DNA of 64,000 nucleotides from the NCBI GenBank assembly GCA_963706835.1, contig CAVPOB010000002.1, positions 169,055 through 233,054 on the forward strand, given 5' to 3'. The translations under genes were made by a program, and so were the position numbers. Source of the DNA: CAVXYG01 sp963706835. GTDB taxonomy: Bacteria > Actinomycetota > Actinomycetes > S36-B12 > GCA-2699445. Shown here one piece after another: positions 10,771 through 19,246 of the stretch. A model generated the notes under the pieces. That model saw only the letters and a list, made by a program, of their open reading frames with translations. It did not search any database and was not told the DNA's origin. The number at the start of each line of letters is the position of its first letter. The first letter of the stretch is position 1.

Positions 10771-11148
10771 TCAGTGGGTCTCGACGCTGATCGTGTTGCC
10801 GTCCGGATCCCGGAACCAGACCCCGCGCTCCTCACCGAGGTGCATGACGCCGTCCTCCCAGATGGCATCGGCGAACTCGAAGGTGTCCAGCGTGATCCCC
10901 GCCTCGCGCAGGGCCGCCACCTCGGCGTCGAAGGCGTCGTGGGGCACTTGGAAGGCCATCGCCGTGGCTTGGCTCATGCCGGAGAAGGCGGACGGGAACA
11001 CCATGAACCGGCCGGTCCCGGTGCCGTAGATGACGCCCTCGTTCTCCACCGTGTGGGCCACGAAACCGAGCACGTCCTCGTAGAACCGGCGGGCACGCTT
11101 CAGGTCGTGGGTTGGCAGCGTTGGGATGACCTCGTATTCATTGAGCAT
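10771..11148 (-). CDS. VOC (glyoxalase/bleomycin resistance) family protein 1
   Basis: Small protein of 125 residues with the vicinal-oxygen-chelate fold: two beta-alpha-beta-beta-beta modules, opening PTHDLKRARRFYEDVLGF and ending VWFRDPDGNTISVETH. The C-terminal Glu is the usual metal-site position. Substrate unknown; such proteins range from lyases to drug-binding proteins. It is followed on the same strand by dnaB but separated by a 275-bp gap with DnaA-box-like sites. It is a paralogue of the gene immediately upstream (11211-11591), sharing the FR-DPDGN ending and the internal AMA-QVP motif, so the pair looks like a tandem duplication. A ribosome-binding site (GGAGGTGG) precedes ATG 11148. 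Confidence 0.88.
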   Translation of the reverse strand: MLNEYEVIPTLPTHDLKRARRFYEDVLGFVAHTVENEGVIYGTGTGRFMVFPSAFSGMSQATAMAFQVPHDAFDAEVAALREAGITLDTFEFADAIWEDGVMHLGEERGVWFRDPDGNTISVETH

Positions 11149-11210
11149 GATCCACCTCCTGGACAGTCCTCACGCTGCCGCTGCGAACGTCCGCCGGGCA
11201 GGGCCGAAGG

Positions 11211-11591
11211 TCAGCCCGTCGTGCCGACTGCGAGGATGTTGCCGTCGGGATCGCGGAACCAGACGTTGCGCATGGATTCCATGGTGAGCACGTCGCCGTC
11301 CCACTCGGCATCCTCCATCTCGAAGGTGTCGAAGGTGACGCCCTGTTCGCGCAGGCGCGCCACGATCGCGTCGAACTCCTCGCCTGGGACTTGCCAGGCC
11401 ATCGCGGTGGCCTTGTTGGTCCCGGCGTACTGCGACTCATAGACCATGAAACCGCCGTCGCCGGAGGTGAACATCAGGTTGCCGAAGGGGGATGTCTCGT
11501 CCACGACGAAGCCGAGGCCCTCGTAGAACGCGCGGGCCCGCTCCAGGTCGGCCGTGGGGAGCGTTGCACCGGGGGTGTACGTGTTCAGCAT
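11211..11591 (-). CDS. VOC (glyoxalase/bleomycin resistance) family protein 2
   Basis: A 126-residue VOC-fold protein beginning LPTADLERARAFYEGLGF and ending VWFRDPDGNILAVGTTG. It resembles its neighbour (10771-11148) along its length. The C-terminal metal-ligand Glu of the neighbour is replaced by Gly (ILAVGT), so metal binding may be lost or rearranged. Start ATG 11591 has GGAAGGAG 7 bp upstream; frames extending further upstream lack similarity. It lies after the rpsF operon terminator and is probably transcribed separately, possibly with the next VOC gene 62 bp downstream. Substrate not predictable. Confidence 0.87.
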   Translation of the reverse strand: MLNTYTPGATLPTADLERARAFYEGLGFVVDETSPFGNLMFTSGDGGFMVYESQYAGTNKATAMAWQVPGEEFDAIVARLREQGVTFDTFEMEDAEWDGDVLTMESMRNVWFRDPDGNILAVGTTG

Positions 11592-11658
11592 GATGCTCCT
11601 TCCATTCGCGACGCTACGCCGGTGGCTCCGGGCCGCGACCGCCGAACGGGCGACACAG

Positions 11659-11693
11659 CAGAGCCCGCCTCCAGGCATCGGAGACGGGCCCTG
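11659..11693 (-). terminator. terminator of the rpsF-rplI operon
   Basis: A 14-bp stem with two G-U pairs and a 7-base loop starts about 17 bp past the rplI stop. It separates the ribosomal operon from the VOC genes. No strong T-tract follows. Confidence 0.7.
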
Positions 11694-11710
11694 CAGGGGA
11701 ACGTGGCGGA

Positions 11711-12157
11711 TCAGGCCTCGGTGACCTCGAACTGCACCGTAGCCGCGACATCGGGGTGGATGTCGATCGTCGCGGCGTGCCGGCCCACGGACTTCACCGG
11801 GCTGGTCACCGCGATCTTGCGCTTGTCGACCAGCGGCCCGCCGGCCCGCTTGATCGCCTCGGCGATGTCGCGCTCGGTGATGCGGCCGAAGAGGCGACCG
11901 CCGCTGCCGGTCTTAGCGGCGATGCTGACGGACAGACCCTCCAGCTGCGCCTTGATCTCGTTGGCGTGGCCGAGATCGCGCACCTCGCGGACATCCCGGG
12001 CCCGCTTGATCTGCGTGATCTGCTTCTCAGCGCCCTTGGTCCAGGCCATCGCAAAGCCGCGAGGGACGAGGTAGTTGCGGCCGTAGCCGTCCTTGACCTC
12101 GACGATGTCGCCGGGGATGCCCAGGTTGGGGACTTCCTGCGTCAGGATGAGCTTCAT
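11711..12157 (-). CDS. rplI: 50S ribosomal protein L9
   Basis: Large-subunit protein of 148 residues that binds 23S rRNA near L1 and restrains frameshifting. The N-domain signature MKLILTQEVPNLGIPGDIVEVKDGYGRNYLVP is complete, followed by the long connecting helix and the C-domain (GGRLFGRITERDIAEAIK). Length is standard. It is the last gene of rpsF-ssb-rpsR-rplI and is preceded 11 bp away by rpsR. dnaB lies downstream on the same strand, but after a terminator and two VOC genes, unlike genomes where dnaB follows rplI directly. Confidence 0.98.
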   Translation of the reverse strand: MKLILTQEVPNLGIPGDIVEVKDGYGRNYLVPRGFAMAWTKGAEKQITQIKRARDVREVRDLGHANEIKAQLEGLSVSIAAKTGSGGRLFGRITERDIAEAIKRAGGPLVDKRKIAVTSPVKSVGRHAATIDIHPDVAATVQFEVTEA

Positions 12158-12168
12158 CGTGGTTCCCC

Positions 12169-12414
12169 TCAGCGAGCCGTCGAGGTGTAGGGCAGCAGCG
12201 CCATCTCACGGGCGTTCTTGACCGCGGTGGCGATATCGCGCTGGTGCTGCATGCAGTTGCCCGTCACCCGGCAGGCGCGGATCTTGCCGCGGTCGGAGAC
12301 GAACTTGCGCAACAGCGACACGTCCTTGTAGTCGATGGAGGTCGTGCCGTCCTTGCAGAACTGGCAGGCCTTCTTCTTGATCGGTTTCGGCGTCCGCGGT
12401 GCGGGTCGTGCCAT
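12169..12414 (-). CDS. rpsR: 30S ribosomal protein S18, zinc-binding type
   Basis: Small-subunit protein of 81 residues that pairs with S6 on the platform. The core DVSLLRKFVSDRGKI and HQRDIATAVKNAREMALLPY is typical. Cysteines in CQFC and RACRVTGNC mark it as the zinc-binding (C+) paralogue. Actinobacteria often carry a second, cysteine-free copy for zinc limitation; none is in this window. ATG 12414 has a short purine-rich site upstream. Confidence 0.98.
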   Translation of the reverse strand: MARPAPRTPKPIKKKACQFCKDGTTSIDYKDVSLLRKFVSDRGKIRACRVTGNCMQHQRDIATAVKNAREMALLPYTSTAR

Positions 12415-12468
12415 CGTGGTGCTCCTTCAAGCGAAGCCCGGGGGTGCCCGGGATGGTCGGTTCGTTGG

Positions 12469-12942
12469 TTAGAAAGGTGGTTCGTCGGATCCCGGGGACG
12501 CATTGGCCCACGGGTCCTCCTGCGGGCGGCCGGCACTCTGACCGCCGCCGCTCCAGCCGCCGGGGCCCCCAGATCCGCGCTCGGGGCGGACGACCTTGGC
12601 AGTAGCGTTGCGCAGGGCCGGGCCGACCTCGTCGACCTCGATCTCCATGACCGTGCGCTTCTCGCCCTCCCTGGTCTCCCAGCTGCGCTGCTTGAGCCGA
12701 CCGACGACGATCACCCGCATTCCCTTGGTCAGCGACTCCGAGATGTTCTCGGCGTACTGACGCCAGGCGCTGCACGACAGGAACAGCGCCTCGCCGTCCT
12801 TCCAGTCGTTGGCCTGCCGGTCGAAGAATCGCGGCGTGGACGCCACCCGGAAGTTGACGACCGCCTGGCCGGAAGACGTGAAACGGAGTTCGGGGTCGGC
12901 AACGAGGTTGCCGATGACCGTGATCTGAGTGTCGCCTGCCAT
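12469..12942 (-). CDS. ssb: single-stranded DNA-binding protein
   Basis: SSB of 157 residues: an OB-fold N-domain (GDTQITVIGNLVADPELRF, LFLSCSAWRQYAENI, GMRVIVVGRLKQRSW) to about residue 110. A Gly/Ser-rich linker and the acidic interaction tip ending DEPPF follow. The tip recruits replication and repair proteins. Its place between rpsF and rpsR is the conserved order in Actinomycetota. Start: ATG 12942 with GGAGC upstream. Confidence 0.98.
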   Translation of the reverse strand: MAGDTQITVIGNLVADPELRFTSSGQAVVNFRVASTPRFFDRQANDWKDGEALFLSCSAWRQYAENISESLTKGMRVIVVGRLKQRSWETREGEKRTVMEIEVDEVGPALRNATAKVVRPERGSGGPGGWSGGGQSAGRPQEDPWANASPGSDEPPF

Positions 12943-13001
12943 GTCTGCTCCTTACGTCGGGGCTGGATCGGTGAAGGCTACGTCAGCGTTGCGACAGCGG
13001 A

Positions 13002-13292
13002 TCAGGCAGCGTCGCGGCGCAGCACCTTCGTGCGCAGCACCGACTCGTTCAGGGACAGCTGCCGATCGAGTTCGGCCACCGCCTCGGCGGTGCACTTCAC
13101 CTCGACTACGGCGTAAATCCCCTCGGACCGCTTGTTGATCTCGTAAGCGAGCCGGCGCCGGCCCCAGACATCGACCTTCTCCACCGAGCCGCCGGACTGG
13201 CGGATCACGTTGAGAAAGGTATCCAGACTGGGCTGAACCGTGCGCTCTTCCAGGTCGGGAGCCAGGATCACCATGATTTCGTACAGACGCAT
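13002..13292 (-). CDS. rpsF: 30S ribosomal protein S6
   Basis: Small-subunit protein of 96 residues. It opens MRLYEIMVILAPDLEERTV and has the central VDVWGRRRLAYEINKRSEG RNA-binding strand. The start is fixed at ATG 13292 by this opening and by AAGGAGG 12 bp upstream, although the frame stays open upstream to 13649. It is first in the rpsF-ssb-rpsR-rplI operon. The 808 bp upstream has no gene and contains repeat cluster A. Confidence 0.97.
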   Translation of the reverse strand: MRLYEIMVILAPDLEERTVQPSLDTFLNVIRQSGGSVEKVDVWGRRRLAYEINKRSEGIYAVVEVKCTAEAVAELDRQLSLNESVLRTKVLRRDAA

Positions 13293-14100
13293 GTAGGCAC
13301 CAACCTCCTTCGGACTAAACGGCCGCGGACGATCCGCGGCAGGAGGGCCAACATTCACGATGCAAGACGCATCGCTGTCAGCGTACCCGCGCGATGTTCC
13401 GTCTGACCCAAATACTGGCAGCGGCCGACCGGCGCGGCCCGGGCGGGATCCTGGCGGCGGGGATGGATCCCGCGGTTGTGGATGGTCAGGCGGTTGCGGG
13501 TTCGGGCTGTTTGGGCTGCCCGGGCAGCGGCTTCGGCTCAGCACCCGCGACGCGGCAGATCGAGGTTCCCCCGCCCGGTCGTGAACACGAGCGAGGTGCG
13601 TGAAGCGGCTCCTGCCTACTCTGACCCGGAAGCGCACGTGCGACCGCACAGAGCCGGAAATCGCCTACGACACCTCGGCCTCTGCACCTGATGCGGGGGT
13701 CTGCACCCGGCGCGGGGGCGACGGATCTGCGCGTGGTTTGCACCCGGTTTGGGTGTTTGCACCCGGCGCGGGGGCGGATGGACCCCGTGGGGAGCCGATT
13801 GGCCCCCGCCACGGGTGCAGACCCCCAAACCGGGTGCAGACACACGCCGGTGGAGGCCCGCGCGCCCCCGCCGCGGGTGCAAACCCCCACACCGGGTGCA
13901 GACTCTTCGTCGGAGAGGCTCGCGGACCGCGCGGCTGCGACACCGCCTCAGCGCCGCCTGCACCGCTCCGCGCCCGGCGCGATCCGCAACCGCACCGCAG
14001 ACCAGCCGCAACGGCCCCACCGCACCACGACCGCCACCCGCACACGCCCCACGCCCGACACCCCCGCCCGGCCACCACGACTCCCAATAGGCTCGGCATC
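13293..14100. other. gene-free divergent intergenic region (rpsF / exonuclease III)
   Basis: This 808-bp stretch separates two genes transcribed away from each other. All frames are open for long distances because of extreme GC content, but none resembles a protein. It must hold the rpsF promoter. The only clear structure is repeat cluster A at 13681-13903. Confidence 0.6.
13681..13903. repeat. inverted-repeat cluster A (F-F-R-R)
   Basis: Four copies of a unit of about 41 bp. Two are forward, starting at 13681 and 13737; two are reverse, at 13801-13841 and 13863-13903. Each unit is a pair of 19-bp half-units of the form TYTGCACCCG-4N-GGGGG. Spacing between same-strand copies is about 56-62 bp. 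The same unit forms clusters B (17.4 kb) and C (31.3 kb). Cluster A is the most diverged and lacks the left border shared by B and C. It sits between divergent genes, so a terminator role alone would not explain it. Confidence 0.85.
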
Positions 14101-14890
14101 GTGCGTATCGCGACCTGGAACATCAACTCGATCAACCCCCGGCTGCCCCGCCTGCAGGCCTGGCTGGAGCGGACGCAGCCGGACATCGTGTGCCTGCAGG
14201 AGACGAAGATCCCCGACGCCGACTTCCCGGCCGACGCGCTGCGCGGAGCTCGGCTACGAGACCGCCCACCTCGGCGACGGCCGCTGGAACGGGGTGGCCA
14301 TCCTGTCCCGCGTGGGCCTGGCGGAGGTCCGCACCGGGCTGACCGGCCAGCCCGGCTTCGACGGCAAGCAGGAGCCGCGCGCGATCGCGGCAACCTGCGG
14401 CGGGATGCGGGTGTGGAGCCTGTACGTGCCCAACGGCCGCGAGGTCGGCCACCCGCACTACGACTACAAGTTGGCCTGGCTGGACGCGCTGACCACGACC
14501 GCGCGAGAGGATCTGGCACAGCGCCCGGACGATCTGCTGCTGCTCGGCGACTTCAACATCGCCCCCACCGACGCCGACGTCTGGGACATCGCGCAGTTCA
14601 CCGGCAGCACCCACGTCACCGACGCGGAGCGGGCGAAACTGGCCGATCTGGCCGGTAGCGGACTGACCGAGATCGCGCCGCGGCCGTTGAAGTACGAGAT
14701 CGCCTTCACCTTCTGGGACTACCGGCAGTTGGCGTTCCCGAAGAACCGCGGGATGCGCATCGATCTGGCGTTCGCCGCGCCTGCCACGGCCCGGCGCGTG
14801 AAAGATGCCTATGTGGACCGTGAGGCGCGCAAGGGCAAGGGCACGTCCGACCACGCGCCGATCGTCATCGATCTGGAGGAGCCGTCATGA
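14101..14890 (+). CDS. exodeoxyribonuclease III (one frameshift)
   Basis: AP endonuclease/3'-5' exonuclease of the Xth family, acting in base-excision repair; about 262 residues after correction. Motifs: ATWNINSINPR, DIVCLQETK (metal Glu), WNGVAILSR, YVPNGR, LLLGDFNIAP and the terminal SDHAPIVIDL (catalytic Asp-His). The frame shifts by +1 at about 14247. One extra g between the codons for ALR and ELGYET accounts for it. The GTG at 14101 starts the VRIATWNIN opening. The next gene starts 10 bp after the stop. Confidence 0.92.
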
Positions 14891-14899
14891 CGCGTCACA

Positions 14900-16021
14900 G
14901 TGCGGGTCATCACCGCTGAGGAGCACCTCGCATACATCCGGACCAGGCCCAGCGTGTCGTTCCTGCAAACGCCGGCCTGGGGCACGGTGAAGGCCGGCTG
15001 GCACAGCGAGTCGCTGGGCTGGTTCGACGGCGAGCGCATCCTGGGCGCCGGTCTGGTGCTGTACCGGTCGGTGCCCCGCCTGCCGCAGCGCAGCCTGGCG
15101 TACCTGCCCGAGGGTCCAGACCTGGACTGGACCGGGGAGCGCTACCCCGAATTCGATCTGAAGGACTGGATGGAGCCGCTGCTGCGGCACCTCAAGCAGC
15201 GCGGCGCCTTCACGGTGAAGATGGGTCCACCGGTCCCGGTACGGCGCTGGTCGGCCGCGACGATCAAGGACGCGATCTCCTCCGGCCAGGCCACCCGACT
15301 GCGCGACATCCCCCCGGACTGGCAGGACCCGAAGGGGGTCGCCTTGACCGAGCGGCTGCGCCGGGCCCGCTGGGAGCAGGAGGAATCCGAGGGGGCCGGC
15401 TTCGGCGACTACCAGCCCCGCTACGTCTTCCAGTTGCCGCTGGCCGGCAGGACCGAGCCAGAACTGCTCAAGGGCTTCAACCAGTTGTGGCGCCGCAACA
15501 TCAAGAAGGCTGAGAAGGCCGGCGTGGAGATCTCGCAGGGCACGATCGCCGACCTGCCCGCCTTCCACGAGGTCTACGTGGAGACCGCGCAGCGCGACCA
15601 GTTCACGCCTCGGCCGCTGGCCTACTTCGAGGGCATGATGCGGGCCATGAACGCCGAGGATCCCGACCGGGTCCGCCTCTACCTCGCCCACCACGAGGGC
15701 CGCCTGCTCGCCGCCACCACGATGGTCACGGTCGGCAACCACGCCTGGTACTCCTACGGGGCCTCCAGCAACTCCGGCCGCGACGTCCGCCCCAGCAACG
15801 CCATCCAGTGGCGGATGATCCGCGATGCGCTCGCCGGCGGCGCAGCCGTCTACGACTTGCGCGGCATCTCCGACACGCTCGACCCGGACGACCACCTCTT
15901 CGGGCTCATCCGCTTCAAGGTCGCCACCGGCGGCGAGGCGGTGGAGTACGCCGGGGAGTGGGACTTCCCGCTGCGGCCCGCCTGGCACAAGGCCTTCCAG
16001 GCGTACATGGCGAGGCGCTGA
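14900..16021 (+). CDS. FemAB/FemX-type aminoacyltransferase
   Basis: GNAT-like protein of 373 residues in the FemABX family, which adds amino acids from aminoacyl-tRNA to the peptidoglycan stem or lipid II. Recognisable parts: SFLQTPAWGTVK near the N-terminus; PEGPDLDW; the helical LWRRNIKKAEKAGVEI; and the conserved C-terminal run VYDLRGISD...DHLFGLIRFK. Start is GTG 14900 (VRVITAEEHLAYI); an ATG at 14887 terminates after 10 codons. It is one base from the following racemase-like gene, so the two are an operon. A joint role in peptidoglycan bridge formation is inferred. Confidence 0.88.
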   Translation: MRVITAEEHLAYIRTRPSVSFLQTPAWGTVKAGWHSESLGWFDGERILGAGLVLYRSVPRLPQRSLAYLPEGPDLDWTGERYPEFDLKDWMEPLLRHLKQRGAFTVKMGPPVPVRRWSAATIKDAISSGQATRLRDIPPDWQDPKGVALTERLRRARWEQEESEGAGFGDYQPRYVFQLPLAGRTEPELLKGFNQLWRRNIKKAEKAGVEISQGTIADLPAFHEVYVETAQRDQFTPRPLAYFEGMMRAMNAEDPDRVRLYLAHHEGRLLAATTMVTVGNHAWYSYGASSNSGRDVRPSNAIQWRMIRDALAGGAAVYDLRGISDTLDPDDHLFGLIRFKVATGGEAVEYAGEWDFPLRPAWHKAFQAYMARR

Positions 16022-16022
16022 C

Positions 16023-17256
16023 ATGACGTTCCTGCTGCGCGTCGACGGCCACCGCTGGCGTCACACCGTCGACGCCGTGCTGCAGGGCCGCGACGATCCC
16101 GGTACCGGTGGACGCGTGGTGCCGGTCGCCAAGAGCAACGGCTACGGGCTCGGCCAGGCGCTCATCGCGCGGCAGATGCGGCACCGGCAGCGTCCGGTGC
16201 TCTCCGTCGGCACCATCTACGAGGCGCTGGAGGAGCATCTGGAGTGGAACGCCGACCTGCTGGTCCTGACACCGTGGCAGGTGGGCGAGCCGCAGGCCCT
16301 GGACGCCTGGCGTCGGGCGCGGCACCGGTACGGCACGATGCTCATCACCACGATCGCCGACACGGCCTCCCTGCACGCGATCGCCGAGGAGTCCCTGGCG
16401 CATCCGGCGCGACCGATCCGCATCCTGGTCGAAGGTCTGACCTCGGTGAAGCGGTTCGGATTCCCGCAGCCCGAGCTGCAGGCCGCACTGCGGGAGCCGG
16501 TCGTTGTCGAGGCGATGGCAGCGGGCGCCCTGCGGTTCGCCGGGCTGGCGCTGCACCTTCCGATCGTCCCGCCGCAGGTCGGCGCGGACCGAGCCCACCC
16601 GCCACTTGATCGACGAGCCGGCCGCCCAGCCGATGGTCGAGGGCAGCGGCACCGTCCGGCAGGCCGTGGCATGGGCGCATTGGTGGCTGGCCGAGGTCGG
16701 CCGCTGCAGCGAGCATGCCAAAGGGTCCGACGCCGACTTCTCCTGCGCGGCGGACGTATGGGTGTCGCACCTGAACCACGACGAGTTGCACCAGATGCGG
16801 GCGGCGCTGCCTGATGTGCCGGTGCATCCCAGGATCGGGACCGCGCTGTGGCTCGGCGACATCGGGGCCCTGCAGGCCTACGGCGTGGTGTTGGCCGTGC
16901 ACCGCGCCGACGCCGGCGGAGCCGGCTACTTCCAGCACCGGCTGCCCGGCGGATCGCACCTGGTCATCGTCGGCGGCGGCACCAACCATGGGGTGGCCAT
17001 GAGCGGACCCATCGGTTCGGCGACGCTGCGGCGACGGCTCTCCACCGCAGCCACCGGACTGCTGGATGCGGTGGGCCGGGTGCCGTCGCCCTTCCGATGG
17101 CAGGGCAAGCGGCTGCGCTTCCTGGAGGCGCCGCACGCCTCGGTGTCCCTGGTGGTCGTGCCCAAAGGTGTGCGCCCGCCCGAAGTGGGAGCGGAACTGC
17201 CCTGTCAGGTGCGCTTCAGCACCGCTCGGTTCGATGAGGTGCTGGGCCTGGAGTAG
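16023..17256 (+). CDS. alanine racemase-like PLP protein (one frameshift)
   Basis: About 410 residues after correction. The N-terminal PLP barrel shows VVPVAKSNGYGLG, the equivalent of the racemase lysine motif (VKANAYGHG). The C-terminal part has VHPRIGTALWLGD and the Gly-rich IVGGGTNHGVAM. The family is the divergent alanine-racemase-like group found beside FemX in actinobacteria, not the canonical Alr, so a racemase activity on a bridge amino acid is only a suggestion. The frame shifts by +1 at about 16590, between LHLPIVPPQ and TRHLIDEPAA. Start ATG 16023 follows the FemX stop by one base. Repeat cluster B begins 11 bp past its stop. Confidence 0.8.
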
Positions 17257-17266
17257 CTGGCCTCAG

Positions 17267-17850
17267 CGCAATCGGGAGTGTGGTGGGCTCCGGTGTCGGC
17301 GGCTGGAGCGAGCCGGACGCCCGGTGTGCCCGGGTCGCGTGCCCGGGTCGCGTGCCCGGGTCGCGTGCCCGGGCGTGCCCGGGTCGCGTGCCCGGGTCGC
17401 GTGCCCGGGTCGGTCCAGCTGCATGGTCGGCCTCAGCCCGCTGCGCCGGGGGACGTCTGCACCCGGTTCGGGGGTTTGCACCCGCCGCGGGGGCGGGGAG
17501 TCCGGTATGCGGGGTGTCTCTGCACCCGGTTTGGGGGTTTGCACCCGCCGCGGGGGCGGAACTGGCCGAATCTGGGCCGACAGCCCCCGCCCCGGGTGCA
17601 AACCCCCACGCCGGGTGCACAGTCGCCGCCCCGGAGGCCCACTCAGCCCCCGCCCCGGGTGCAAACCCCCGCAACGGGTGCACAGTCGCCGCCCCGGAGG
17701 CCCACTCAGCCCCCGTCGCGGGTGCAAACCCCCGCAACGGGTGCACCGTCGCTCCATGAGGGGCTGCCCGCAGCCCCCGCTCGGGGCGCCGACACCCGCG
17801 CGAAGCGCAAGCGCAGTCTCCTCCCCGCCCGATGCAGTGCACCCTGCGTC
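17267..17850. repeat. inverted-repeat element B (tandem 13-mer, then F-F-R-R-R)
   Basis: Composite element between convergent genes. It opens with a border of 22 bases (17267-17288, beginning CGCAATCGGGAGTGTGG) that is identical to the start of element C. Then come seven 13-bp tandem copies (17326-17412) and five core units. The forward units start at 17456 and 17519, a 63-bp period. The three reverse units lie within about 17583-17750. Each unit contains GGGTGCAAACCC or its complement. The right end overlaps the 3' end of the GT87 frame. Confidence 0.85.
17326..17412. repeat. 13-bp tandem repeat
   Basis: Seven near-identical copies of GTGCCCGGGTCGC, one shortened to ten bases, lie inside element B. 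Each copy contains the 6-bp palindrome CCCGGG. Element C has a single related copy at about 30955-30971. Confidence 0.9.
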
Positions 17851-19227
17851 GCGATGAGCCAGTCACCGCGGCGGTCCGGTGCCCCGTCGAGGATGCCGCC
17901 GCCGGGATCGTCGTAGAGCACACCGCCCTGGGCATCGGCCGGCATCCGCCCGGCCGGATCGGCGCGCACCGGATCGGCTTGCGGTTGCAGGATGTCCCGG
18001 ACCACGACGGCTGCCAAGTAGACCACCCCGGCGAGGTGCACGAGGATCGCTGCGGCGTACCACTGAGGGCCCAGCCCTCGCACGTCCGGCGTCAGATCGA
18101 CCAGGTACCACCAGATGGCGACGAAGTAGACGCCCTCGGCGGCCTGCCAGAGCAGGATGTCGCGCCAGCGGGGACGGGCCAGAACCGCCAGCGGCAGCAG
18201 CCAGAGCACGAACTGCGGCGAGTACACCTTGTTCGTCACGATGAAGGCGGCGACGACGAGGAAGGCGACTTGTGCCAGCCGGGGCGGTCGCGGTGCCAGC
18301 AGGATGAGCGCGGCCACGCCAAGACAGCACAGCGCCAGCGCAGCGGCCGCGACCAGGTTCAGTGCGCTGGCCGGGACGCGATAGCCCAGCTCCGACAGGG
18401 CCAGCCACACCGAGCCGAAGTCTTGCCCGCGCTCAGAGGAGAACCGGAAGAAGGTCGCCCAGCCGTCCCAGGCCGTGACCATGAACGGCAGGTTGACCAG
18501 CAGCCAGGCCGCTGCGGCGGCAGCCGAGGGTCTTGGCGAAACCCACCATCTGGCGGCGGCGCCAGCAGAGCAGGAACAGGGGTCCAAGGATGAGCAGGGG
18601 GTAGAACTTCGCCGCCACCGCCAGGCCCAGCAAGGCCCCCGCCAGGACCGGTCTGCAGCGCGACCAGGCCAGCAGCGCCAGGGCCGTCAGGGCGACGGCC
18701 CACCAGTCCCAGTTGATGAGACTCGCCAGGACGACCGATGGGGCCATTGCCAGGAGCAGCCCGTCCCAGACACGGTGAGGCACGGTGATCGCGGTCGCCG
18801 CGAGCGCGACCAGGAAGCAGACCAGCAGCAGTGCGGTCGTCACCCAGTAGTAGCCCGCGGCGTTGTCGGCGGCGGTGAACAGCCCCGCCAGCCAGGCGAA
18901 CATGCCCGTGAGCACGGGGTACTCCAGCACCTCGGCCGAGCTGTCCAGGTAGGGCAGGCCACCATCGGCGATCCCGCGCAGCGCATACAGCACGGGGATG
19001 TCGCTGTAGCAGAGGTACTGGTAGCGCGCAGGGACGCTCCAGCCGTCCAGCGCGCACGGCACCGTTCGCAGCGCCCCCAGGGCGAAGGCCAGCGCCCCGA
19101 CCCCGAGCACGATCTGCAGGGCTCGCGCCGGGGGCCCCGGCTGCGCCCATCGGCCGTGTGGGCCGCCGAGGAATTCGCTGCCGGTGGCGGCCACCGGATC
19201 GGTCTGGGTGGGGGCGACCTGCGGCAC
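17706..19227 (-). CDS. GT87 (DUF2029) polyprenol-dependent glycosyltransferase (one frameshift)
   Basis: Multi-pass membrane glycosyltransferase, typically an alpha-mannosyltransferase of actinobacterial lipoglycan synthesis. N-terminal half: CYSDIPVLYALRG, SSAEVLEYPVLTGMFAWLAGLF and LLGLAVAAKFYPLL. C-terminal half: NKVYSPQFVLWLLPLAVL and GVYFVAIWWYLVDL. The frame shifts by +1 near 18530, between GFAKTL and AAAAAWLLVNLPF. The native C-terminus probably lies near 17865 (PGGGILDGAPDRR); beyond this the frame runs into repeat element B and stops only at 17706. It lies directly downstream of the PBP1 gene, as in mycobacteria. Confidence 0.85.
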
Positions 19228-19246
19228 GGCCCCACCCTAGTGTGCG

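Noticed and set aside
13360..13603. Small frames upstream of rpsF
   Set aside because: Low-complexity Gly/Arg/Pro translations on several frames without start signals.
13681..13903. Repeat clusters considered as CRISPR arrays
   Set aside because: Copies occur in both orientations, spacers are short and partly conserved, and no cas genes are present.
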